A stretch of DNA of 45,304 bases, taken from contig JAFGWC010000070.1 of assembly GCA_016937695.1 (NCBI GenBank), positions 1-45,304 of the forward strand, written 5' to 3'. The translations under genes and the position numbers were made by a program. Origin of the DNA: Bacteroidales bacterium (GTDB lineage Bacteria; Bacteroidota; Bacteroidia; Bacteroidales; NBLH01). The notes beneath the pieces are model-generated. The model searched no databases. It worked only from the letters and a program-made list of their open reading frames with translations, and was not told where the DNA came from. Shown here piece after piece: positions 7,769 through 14,974 of the stretch (the first letter of the stretch is position 1; each line of letters begins with the position of its first letter).

Positions 7769-8578
7769 TTAATATTCCCAAAAATTCCTTAATTCGTCCA
7801 ATTTTTTCTCAGCCTCAAGTATTTCTTTAGGTATTAACTGCATAAATGATGTATGCTGTTCGATTGCATAAGAAATTTTCTCAACAATTTCGTCAACACT
7901 TTCATTTTCGTAATCAATTTTTAATGGTTCTTTAATTACCATTGATTGTAAAATGCCTCTTTTCTTAATCAGCAAGCCTTTTTTGTCGAAAGAGCGTCTG
8001 AAACCATCAATAACAATAGGAATAACAATAGGTTTATATTCTTTTATTATATGAGCAGTTCCTTTTCTAATTGGTCTAAATGGTTTTGTAGTTCCTTGAG
8101 GAAAAGTTATAACCCAGCCGTCATTCAATGCAACTCCAATTTGGTCTGAATCAGTTGGATTTACTGGTCTTTGAATATCTTTACCGGCTTCACGCCAGGT
8201 TCTTTGTACTGTAATTGCGCCGGCATAAGCAAAAATTCGTGGAATTATTCCCGAACTCATGGTTTCTTTGGCTGCTACAAAATAGATATTTAATTTTGGC
8301 CTTGCCAAATATCTAAAAACTCCTTTTATTGTATCTTTTCTTCCTTTTAATGATGCATTAAACACATGAAGCATGGCTGCAACATCAGCAAAATATGTTT
8401 GATGATTAGAAACGAAAAGAACTCCTGTTTCTGGTAAATTCCTGATTATTTCAGAACCTTCTATTTGCAAACTGTTGAAACCTCTATATCTTCTGTGGGA
8501 AATTACTCCCATTGTCTTTATCAATAAATTTTTTATAAATAAAATGTGTCCAAACGGATTTCTTCTTATCAATCCCAT
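7769..8578 (-). CDS. PlsC-like 1-acylglycerol-3-phosphate acyltransferase
   Basis: A 269-residue phospholipid acyltransferase-domain protein. The catalytic motif reads SNHQTYFAD (His59, Asp65), giving H-x5-D in place of the usual H-x4-D. The second motif is FPQGTT (159-164) where most homologues have FPEGTR; both changes look natural, and the remainder of the fold (KGTAHIIKEYKPIVIPIVIDGFRRSF) is intact. It therefore belongs to a divergent acyltransferase branch that may acylate something other than lysophosphatidic acid. The N-terminus is basic and only weakly hydrophobic. It is downstream of the Fe-S/anchor fusion gene on the same strand (102-base gap). A CAAAATTA at 8603-8610 (TAATTTTG on its strand) may be its own -7 box. 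Confidence 0.9.
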   Translation of the reverse strand: MGLIRRNPFGHILFIKNLLIKTMGVISHRRYRGFNSLQIEGSEIIRNLPETGVLFVSNHQTYFADVAAMLHVFNASLKGRKDTIKGVFRYLARPKLNIYFVAAKETMSSGIIPRIFAYAGAITVQRTWREAGKDIQRPVNPTDSDQIGVALNDGWVITFPQGTTKPFRPIRKGTAHIIKEYKPIVIPIVIDGFRRSFDKKGLLIKKRGILQSMVIKEPLKIDYENESVDEIVEKISYAIEQHTSFMQLIPKEILEAEKKLDELRNFWEY

Positions 8579-8680
8579 ATTTTTTTTTACTTAAAAGTCG
8601 GACAAAATTACAAAAGATTAATTGAATTAAAGAATTTAAATTATTAATCGCAACATAAAAGACTACATATCAACACATTA

Positions 8681-10012
8681 TCATGATTTGGATGTGAAAT
8701 AATTCGTCATTTGTTTTTCAGGCGTAATTATATCAAGTTCATTATAATATTCTATTCTGTCAATTATTTCTCCTATAAAAATACTTATAAAAATAAATAA
8801 ATTTAAGTGCGAAAAATCAAAGATCCAGAAAAATAAAGGGAATGAAATTAACAAATCTAATCTCCAAGCACTTTGAAATATTTTAAAATCTTTATCTTTT
8901 TTCCAGAAGTAATATTTTCTGTAAATGTAAAGTGCTGATTTTAAAACTATTAATAATGATAATAAAATATAATTTTCGATAAAAATACTTAGAAACAGAA
9001 ATCCTGAAAGAAAAACATGAGCGCTATGAAGCTCTAAATTAGTTGATTGAATGGCTAAACTATATACTTTATCTATAGATAAAAGCAGCAAAATACCAGA
9101 AATTACTGCAAGAATTTGCAAATAAATATTTTGTTTGAAAATTATTTGTGAAATAGAAAGAATGAAAAACATCCCGAAAAATAATATTTCTCTACTCAAC
9201 CAAGATTTTTTAATATTAAATATTGCTCTGTATGCTCTATATTTTTTACCTAAATGAAAAATACTAAAAACAGATGCTAATGTTATTGTAATCAGGAATA
9301 TATGCGGATTAAAATTAATTTTGTAAAAGCTAAATGCTGTAAAATAAGACGCAAGAACAGCCATTAATAATGTGAAAACAATTAAAGGCCATTCTTTTTT
9401 AGCTGAAATTTTTGATTCTATTTTAGATTTACTATTTTTTATTTCAATATGTTTAAATTCCGGAATTATTTCAACTGTTTTTTCATTTCTTAATGGAATA
9501 AAATTAATCGATGGATTTATATTTATATCTGTGAAAGCAAAAATATTTTTATTATTTACAATTTCAGGTTTTTCGATATAATCTAAAGCGCCTGTCGGAC
9601 AAAGGTTTGCGCATGCTGGTTTTAAACCTTCTTCTGTTCTGTGCAAGCAAAAAGTACATTTTTCAATTACTCCTTTTTCAATATTAAATTTAGGCGCATC
9701 GTAAGGACAAGCCCAAGTACAATATTGGCATCCGATACATTTGTTTTGATTGTGAACTATTGCACCGCTAATAATATCTTTTGAATAAGCTAAAGCCGGA
9801 CAATTATTTAAACAAGGCGCATCTTGGCAGTGATTACAAGCTAATGAATGGTAAAAAACAGGCAAATCAGGATGATGGTTTTTGTTAAATGTATTAACAT
9901 CTCGCCAATGAATTGGCTGCTCAGTCTGGTTTTCAATTATACATGCAATTATACATGCCTGACATCCAACGCATTTATTTATATCAAACTGAAATATTTT
10001 TTGTTTATTCAT
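8681..10012 (-). CDS. Fused DmsB-DmsC: four-cluster Fe-S subunit plus membrane anchor
   Basis: A 443-residue fusion. The first ~165 residues are a DmsB/NrfC-type ferredoxin with four Cys sets: CVGCQACIIAC (14-24), the set around 59-74 (CNHCQDAPCLNNCP), KCIGCQYCTWACPYDAP, and CTFC followed by CANLCPTGAL, so four [4Fe-4S] clusters are expected. After a linker (about 165-205) come about eight hydrophobic helices (about 208-430) of the DmsC anchor type, which carries electrons between quinol and the Fe-S subunit. It is the obvious electron-transfer partner of the molybdoenzyme at 10678-12738. The two same-strand genes are separated by an opposite-strand thioredoxin gene, so they cannot be one simple operon. 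No Tat signal is present, so the Fe-S domain should face the cytoplasm. Confidence 0.92.
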   Translation of the reverse strand: MNKQKIFQFDINKCVGCQACIIACIIENQTEQPIHWRDVNTFNKNHHPDLPVFYHSLACNHCQDAPCLNNCPALAYSKDIISGAIVHNQNKCIGCQYCTWACPYDAPKFNIEKGVIEKCTFCLHRTEEGLKPACANLCPTGALDYIEKPEIVNNKNIFAFTDININPSINFIPLRNEKTVEIIPEFKHIEIKNSKSKIESKISAKKEWPLIVFTLLMAVLASYFTAFSFYKINFNPHIFLITITLASVFSIFHLGKKYRAYRAIFNIKKSWLSREILFFGMFFILSISQIIFKQNIYLQILAVISGILLLLSIDKVYSLAIQSTNLELHSAHVFLSGFLFLSIFIENYILLSLLIVLKSALYIYRKYYFWKKDKDFKIFQSAWRLDLLISFPLFFWIFDFSHLNLFIFISIFIGEIIDRIEYYNELDIITPEKQMTNYFTSKS

Positions 10013-10096
10013 AGATAAGAAATTAATAAATTTCAGTTATCATTTTGTAATTTTATGTATGATATTTAGCTTTTTGTCAAATTACTATTCATAATT

Positions 10097-10160
10097 AAGA
10101 TAAAAATATCTTTATTTCGCAATATATTTTGTATTTTTGAGTTTTATTACAAAGTAATAA
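10097..10160 (+). promoter_or_regulatory. Promoter region of the thioredoxin gene with two dyads
   Basis: A -7 box TATTTTTG (10132-10139) lies 35 bases before the thioredoxin ATG. Two dyads flank it: AAGATA-AAAA-TATCTT (10097-10112), about where a -33 region would be, and TTATTAC-AAA-GTAATAA (10144-10160) in the leader. The region also separates this gene from the divergent Fe-S/anchor gene and may regulate both. Confidence 0.5.
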
Positions 10161-10174
10161 TAAAAATAAAAAAA

Positions 10175-10630
10175 ATGATAAATAATAGCTTAATATTTTT
10201 GAGTTTAGGGTTCATATTATTTTTCAATTTAAATTCTTTTTCGCAGGAATTTGAATGGCATAATTGGGAAGATGGATATAAAAAAGCAATTAATGAAAAT
10301 AAAATAATTTTACTTGATGCATATACTGAATGGTGTGGCTGGTGCAAAGTTATGGATAGAGAAACTTATACTGTAAAAAACATTCAAAATAAAATTGCAA
10401 ATGATTTTATTGCAATAAAATTAAATCCTGAATTAGCCGGGACTTATATTTTTGACAAAATTTCATATTCCGGTAAAGATCTTATTCAAAAATTGTCGAA
10501 TAATAAGTTTAGAGGATTTCCTACTACTTTTTTTGTATTTCCGAAAACAAGTAAATCGTATATGGAAGTTGGTTATATTAAAGCAGAACCTTTTGATAGA
10601 ATTTTAGATAAGTACGTGAATATTAGATGA
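10175..10630 (+). CDS. Periplasmic thioredoxin-family protein (WCGWC)
   Basis: 151 residues with a clear signal peptide (residues 1-24, MINNSLIFLSLGFILFFNLN then SFSQ). The redox motif is WCGWCK in the sequence LLDAYTEWCGWCKVMDRETY, and FRGFPTTFFVFP gives the cis-Pro. This is the Thioredoxin_7/DUF255-like layout, a thiol oxidoreductase acting outside the cytoplasm. It lies on the + strand between two minus-strand genes for the molybdoenzyme system, convergent with the catalytic-subunit gene, with only 47 bases between the stops. Whether it serves that enzyme's maturation is unknown, but the placement is suggestive. Stop is TGA. Confidence 0.9.
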   Translation: MINNSLIFLSLGFILFFNLNSFSQEFEWHNWEDGYKKAINENKIILLDAYTEWCGWCKVMDRETYTVKNIQNKIANDFIAIKLNPELAGTYIFDKISYSGKDLIQKLSNNKFRGFPTTFFVFPKTSKSYMEVGYIKAEPFDRILDKYVNIR

Positions 10631-10658
10631 TTCCCATTTTTCTTTTTTTGGTTTATCT

Positions 10659-10706
10659 GAACGCCTTCAATATTTTTTCATTTTTTTTGGAGGCGTTCTA
10701 TTTTTC
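10659..10706 (+). terminator. Probable terminator of the thioredoxin gene, overlapping the dmsA 3' end
   Basis: GAACGCCT (10659-10666) and AGGCGTTC (10691-10698) form an 8-base-pair stem with a 24-base loop, followed by the T-rich TATTTTTC. The right arm encodes Glu-Arg-Leu, the start of the last six codons of the convergent molybdoenzyme gene. The long loop lowers confidence. Confidence 0.5.
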
Positions 10707-12738
10707 TTATTTCCACTTTGTTATCATGAAAAGCTGTTCCAAAACCCATATCTGTTTCTCTGGCTTTCGACAAAAAATTTGTGGTTCCGCCTTGTTTAAT
10801 CCACCAACCGTTTGTCATTGAAATGCAGCCTTTTTTTATTGAATAATCAAGCTTTGCAGTAGTTTTTACATAGCCTCTGTTATTATAAATTTCAACTTTA
10901 TCTTCATCAATAATTCCTCTGATATTTGCATCTTCCGGATTAATGGTAACAAAAGATTCCGGACTTAGTAACTTAATCATTTCCAGATTGTTAAACTGAG
11001 AATGTATTCTATTTTTTGAATTTGGACTCATAAAATATAAAGGAAATTCAGGCGTGTTTTCATCATTTTCTTTAATCGGATTATACTCCGGTAATGGATT
11101 TACATTCCATATTTTTGCAGCTTGTTCTGAATAAAGTTCTATTTTTCCCGAAGGCGTTTTAAATTTTAAATCTTCAAATGCTATTTCTTCAACTTGATTT
11201 GGCATTTGTGGTTCTTGTTTTAATTTTTCCCAATCTAAATCAGGAAATTCAGATAATTTATTTTTCAAATATTCTTCAATAGCTTCTTCGCCCGGTTCAA
11301 TTAAATATTTTTTAATTTTTTCATCAGAAAAACCCATTTGCTTTGCAAGTAAATAATATATTTCAGTTTCCGGTTTTACTTCACCTGCAGGTTCTACAAC
11401 TTTTGGTTTTAGTTGTACATAAGGATTCCAATAACCACCAATAATGTCTGTTTGTTCAAACATGTTTTTGGCAGGCAAAATAATATCTGCTTCCATAGCA
11501 GTATCGGTTAAAAATTGTTCAACAACAACTCTAAAATCCAAACCTCTAAAAGCGTTCATAACTAATTTTGTGTCAGGGTTTTGAGTTATTGGATTTCCTC
11601 TTTCAACCCAAATCATTTTTAATTTAGGATTTGAAATATTAAGCATATCTTCACCTAATTTTGCCATCGAAATTTTTCTTCTAAACAAAGCATTTGGATT
11701 AATTGAAGGATAATAACTTTCAGGCTCTTTAATATCATCAAAAATATATGATTGAAGATTTGCATATTGCCAAGAAGCACCTTTTTTCCCAATGTTTCCT
11801 GTTAAAACAGATAATGTTAAAAGGCTTCTAACTGTTTGACCGCCATTTGTATATCTTTGCATTCCATAACCCGCAATTAAAGTCATAGGCTTGGTTTTAC
11901 CAATTATTTCTGCTAATCTGTATATATGAACTGCATCAATTCCGGTTATTTCAGCAACTTTAGTCGGCGTATATTTTTTTACAGATTTTTTGAATTCGTC
12001 AAATCCGGTTACATGTTTGTTAATAAACTCATAATCAACAAGTTCTGTTTCTATTAGTAAATTTACAATTCCAAGCGCTAATGCTGCATCTGTTCCAGGT
12101 TTTATTTGCACCAATAAATCTGCTCTTTCAGAAGAAGGAGTTCGTCGTGGGTCAATTACAATCAATTTTGCGCCATTTACTTGAGCTTTTTCAATTGGAA
12201 TCATTTCCTGAATATTTGATTCGGCAGAATTTTTTCCCCATAAAATTATCAATTTAGCATTTTCTATATCCCAAGGAACATTGTGTTTATTTTCGCCAAG
12301 TGTTAATCTTGTGGCTTCTAAACCTGCAGGCCAGCATAAATTACCATACATTGTTGTTGCGCCACCAATCATTTCCCAAAAATTATGACTGAAAGAATTT
12401 AATAAGCCAGACATTCCGCTTGCAGCGTAAAATAAAATACTGTGGTTACCAAATTCATTTTTAAAATAGTTTATTTTTTCTGATATTATTTTCAATACTT
12501 CAGACCAACTAATTTTTTCAAAATTGCCTGTTTTTTTATTTTTAATTAGCGGATATAATATTCTATCTTTTGAATTTGCTCGTTCAATATATGCAAGTCC
12601 TTTTAAACAAACGCCTTCAGGAGTAGCTTTGTTTTCGGAATGAGGATCGATATTTACTATTTTGCCGTTTTCTACATGAACCTTAAAACTACAAGTACTG
12701 TAACAGTTTCTGGGACAAGCAGTTGAGAATACATTCAT
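10678..12738 (-). CDS. Molybdopterin oxidoreductase catalytic subunit (DmsA-like family), no Tat signal
   Basis: 686 residues from the ATG at 12736-12738; a longer frame from a TTG at 12763-12765 adds nine unlikely residues. The N-terminus begins directly with the Fe-S domain: Cys8-x3-Cys12-x3-Cys16-x27-Cys44 for one [4Fe-4S]. The molybdopterin fold follows (AKLIILWGKNSAESN, LIVIDPRRTP, LVQIKPGTDAALALGI, TLSVLTGNIGKKGASW), and the C-terminal region ends with the MGD-binding barrel (LYFMSPNSKNRIHSQFNN, VTINPEDANIRGI, GWWIKQGGTTNFLSKA). Cys135 in YGNLCWPAGL is where the protein ligand of molybdenum usually lies, so the ligand is probably Cys, not Ser. There is no Tat signal, unlike exported DmsA. 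Substrate unknown. Partner: the fused DmsB-DmsC gene at 8681-10012. Confidence 0.93.
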   Translation of the reverse strand: MNVFSTACPRNCYSTCSFKVHVENGKIVNIDPHSENKATPEGVCLKGLAYIERANSKDRILYPLIKNKKTGNFEKISWSEVLKIISEKINYFKNEFGNHSILFYAASGMSGLLNSFSHNFWEMIGGATTMYGNLCWPAGLEATRLTLGENKHNVPWDIENAKLIILWGKNSAESNIQEMIPIEKAQVNGAKLIVIDPRRTPSSERADLLVQIKPGTDAALALGIVNLLIETELVDYEFINKHVTGFDEFKKSVKKYTPTKVAEITGIDAVHIYRLAEIIGKTKPMTLIAGYGMQRYTNGGQTVRSLLTLSVLTGNIGKKGASWQYANLQSYIFDDIKEPESYYPSINPNALFRRKISMAKLGEDMLNISNPKLKMIWVERGNPITQNPDTKLVMNAFRGLDFRVVVEQFLTDTAMEADIILPAKNMFEQTDIIGGYWNPYVQLKPKVVEPAGEVKPETEIYYLLAKQMGFSDEKIKKYLIEPGEEAIEEYLKNKLSEFPDLDWEKLKQEPQMPNQVEEIAFEDLKFKTPSGKIELYSEQAAKIWNVNPLPEYNPIKENDENTPEFPLYFMSPNSKNRIHSQFNNLEMIKLLSPESFVTINPEDANIRGIIDEDKVEIYNNRGYVKTTAKLDYSIKKGCISMTNGWWIKQGGTTNFLSKARETDMGFGTAFHDNKVEIRKIERLQKK

Positions 12739-12855
12739 TAATTTATTTTTTAATTGAAAATTCAATACAATATACTAATTAAATCTACATTTAATCTGAG
12801 AAGAAAATACATTTTTTTATAATTTGTTTGGAAATTTATACTTAAGCATTATAAT

Positions 12856-12892
12856 TTTCTTTTATTAAAAGAAATATTTACTTTTATAAAAG
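12856..12892. promoter_or_regulatory. Paired dyads between the divergent dmsA-like gene and coaD
   Basis: TTTCTTTTA-T-TAAAAGAAA (12856-12874) and CTTTTATAAAAG (12881-12892) are two perfect palindromes sharing the half-site CTTTTA/TAAAAG. Their centres are about 21.5 bases apart, two helical turns. This looks like an operator pair for a dimeric regulator in the divergent promoter region; it is inference, since no regulator is known. Confidence 0.5.
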
Positions 12893-12917
12893 CACATATA
12901 TTTAAATAATTTAATAA

Positions 12918-13382
12918 ATGAAAAGAATAGCACTATTTCCTGGTTCGTTTGATCCATTTACGATTGGGCACGAAGAAATTGTAAGAAGAGCATTACCTTT
13001 ATTTGATAATATTATTGTTGCAATTGGTTATAATTCAGCTAAACAAGGTTATTTTTCTTTAGAAAAAAGAATAAATTGGATTAAAGATATTTTTAAAGAT
13101 GAAAACAAAATTATAGTAGATGCATACGAAGGTTTAACAGCTGATTATTGTGTTGTAAAAAATGCAAAATTTATATTAAGAGGTTTAAGAACTGCAGCCG
13201 ATTTTGAATACGAAAGAGCTATTGCTCAGATGAATAAAATGCTTAAACATGATATAGAAACTGTATTTTTGTTAACAAAACCGGAACATTCGCCAATAAG
13301 CTCAACAATTGTTCGAGAAATTATCAGATACGGCGGAGATGCAAGCCAATTTGTGCCAAAAGAGATTGATTTATTAAAATAG
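12918..13382 (+). CDS. coaD: Phosphopantetheine adenylyltransferase
   Basis: Fourth step of coenzyme A biosynthesis: adenylates 4'-phosphopantetheine with ATP. 154 residues, the normal length. The signature is complete: FPGSFDPFTIGH (with His18), ILRGLRTAADFEYERAIAQMN for the substrate/loop region, and the ISSTIVREI stretch that binds ATP phosphate. It is divergent from the molybdoenzyme gene and lies 62 bases before the SpoIIE phosphatase gene on the same strand; whether they share a transcript is unclear. Cytoplasmic hexamer in known members. Confidence 0.97.
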   Translation: MKRIALFPGSFDPFTIGHEEIVRRALPLFDNIIVAIGYNSAKQGYFSLEKRINWIKDIFKDENKIIVDAYEGLTADYCVVKNAKFILRGLRTAADFEYERAIAQMNKMLKHDIETVFLLTKPEHSPISSTIVREIIRYGGDASQFVPKEIDLLK

Positions 13383-13444
13383 TTTTTTTAAATTTTAGGA
13401 ATAAAATTTGAGAGTATAAATATTTGAAAATAAGACAGTAAACA

Positions 13445-14971
13445 ATGCGAAAAAGATTTCAATTTATACTAACTTTTAGCCTAATAGTAATATTTCAAAT
13501 AGCGTTTTGGAGTTTTACTTTTTTGGCAAAAAAATACATCACTTATGAAATTGTAGAACAAGTAAAATATGATAATAAAGTAATTGGTGAGCAATTAATA
13601 AAGGTATTGGCTCAAACAGGATTTACGGGTTTATATCAGCAAACAGACACAGTTTTACAGCATGTGTGCGATGAAATTATGTTACCAAATGGTGGTTTTA
13701 TTTGTGCAATTGATACTAAAGGCAATTTAGTGGCAGCTCCAAATTTAAAAGCAGGAATGACAATGCCATTTGCTCCAATATTGAAAGATTTTAACAATAA
13801 AAAACATCAAACACAAGTTAAAGACTTAAAATCAACTGACTTATTTGAAGGTTTAGCTTTTTTTAAGGAAGAAAACAGAACAGATATTGTTAGCTCTATT
13901 CCTATTAACAGTGAATTGCGTTTGTTTGTACATCAGAATAATGATATTATACAACAAAAAGCTAATCAATACGTTAAGCCATTATTTATTATTGGCTTAA
14001 TAGTTACTATAGTTGTTGGTTTATTTTCTTTTTTAACATCTAATAAGATAATAAATAGCTACGAAAGCCAAATTGAATTACAACATGCTGAATTAAAAGA
14101 CGCAATTGATGAAATTCATCAACAAAAAGAAAATATAATTGAGCAAAATAAAGAACTTGAAAAACAAAGGAATATTGCTCAAAATCAGCATGATATGATT
14201 GTTTTGAAAAACAAAGATATTAATGATAGTATAAATTATGCCAAAAGAATACAAACTGCAACTCTTCCAAATTCTGAACTTGATAAATCTGTAATAGAAG
14301 AACATTTTATTTTATTTTTACCAAGAAATGTAGTTAGTGGCGATTTTTATTGGTATCACGAGTTGGACGATTATATTATTATTACTGCTGTTGACTGCAC
14401 AGGACATGGCGTTCCGGGTGCATTTATGAGTATGATTGGAGTTACTTTTTTAAATGAGATTATTATTGAAAAAAATATTATTGATGCTGGTCAAATTCTT
14501 AATATGATGAGAGATAGAGTTATAAACGCTCTTGATCAAAAAAATAAAACCAGTGTAACTCATGATGGAATGGATATGGCAATTTCTGTTATTGAAAAAT
14601 CGACAAAGAAAATGCAATTTGCCGGAGCTTTTAATCCTATGATTTGTATAAGAAACAACGAAGTACTTGAAATTAAAGGAGATAGAATGCCAATAGGAAT
14701 TTATGCTAAAATGGATAATAATTTCAAAACACATTACTTTGATTTACAATCTGACGATAGAATTTATCTTTTTTCTGACGGATATCAAGACCAATTTGGC
14801 GGTTCAGATGGACGCAAATTTTTAATTAAAAATTTCAGACATCTTTTAGTCGAAATAAATAAATTTCCAATGTCCGAACAAAAAGAAGTGCTTGATTTAA
14901 CATTTAGTAATTGGAAAGGCGAATTTGCCCAAGTTGATGATATTTTAGTTATTGGATTAAAAATTAAATAA
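13445..14971 (+). CDS. Membrane-anchored SpoIIE-type PP2C phosphatase with extracytoplasmic sensor
   Basis: 508 residues. Helix 1 is about 6-27 and helix 2 about 178-199; the ~150 residues between them face outside and contain GGFICAIDTKGNLVAAPN, a single-Cache/PAS-like sensor signature. A coiled coil (about 205-260) follows, then the SpoIIE phosphatase domain from about 262: NYAKRIQTATLP, VSGDFYW (Asp300), VDCTGHGVPGAFMSM (Asp317), FAGAFNPM, LFSDGYQDQFGG (Asp445) and a late Asp pair (498/499). The metal-binding Asp set looks complete, so it should dephosphorylate Ser/Thr phosphoproteins, perhaps a STAS-type protein, in response to an external signal. The next gene begins 3 bases after its stop, so the pair is almost certainly co-transcribed. 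Confidence 0.9.
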   Translation: MRKRFQFILTFSLIVIFQIAFWSFTFLAKKYITYEIVEQVKYDNKVIGEQLIKVLAQTGFTGLYQQTDTVLQHVCDEIMLPNGGFICAIDTKGNLVAAPNLKAGMTMPFAPILKDFNNKKHQTQVKDLKSTDLFEGLAFFKEENRTDIVSSIPINSELRLFVHQNNDIIQQKANQYVKPLFIIGLIVTIVVGLFSFLTSNKIINSYESQIELQHAELKDAIDEIHQQKENIIEQNKELEKQRNIAQNQHDMIVLKNKDINDSINYAKRIQTATLPNSELDKSVIEEHFILFLPRNVVSGDFYWYHELDDYIIITAVDCTGHGVPGAFMSMIGVTFLNEIIIEKNIIDAGQILNMMRDRVINALDQKNKTSVTHDGMDMAISVIEKSTKKMQFAGAFNPMICIRNNEVLEIKGDRMPIGIYAKMDNNFKTHYFDLQSDDRIYLFSDGYQDQFGGSDGRKFLIKNFRHLLVEINKFPMSEQKEVLDLTFSNWKGEFAQVDDILVIGLKIK

Positions 14972-14974
14972 ATA

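Noticed and set aside
9372-9581. Open frame inside the Fe-S/anchor fusion gene
   Set aside because: Antisense to a coding sequence with complete Cys motifs.
10627-10821. Open frame after the thioredoxin gene
   Set aside because: It runs antisense through the end of the molybdoenzyme gene and is rich in Phe/Cys/Ser without signal or family.
14093-14305. Open frame antisense to the SpoIIE gene
   Set aside because: The coiled-coil coding region produces Phe/Tyr/Ile-rich antisense frames; no independent support.
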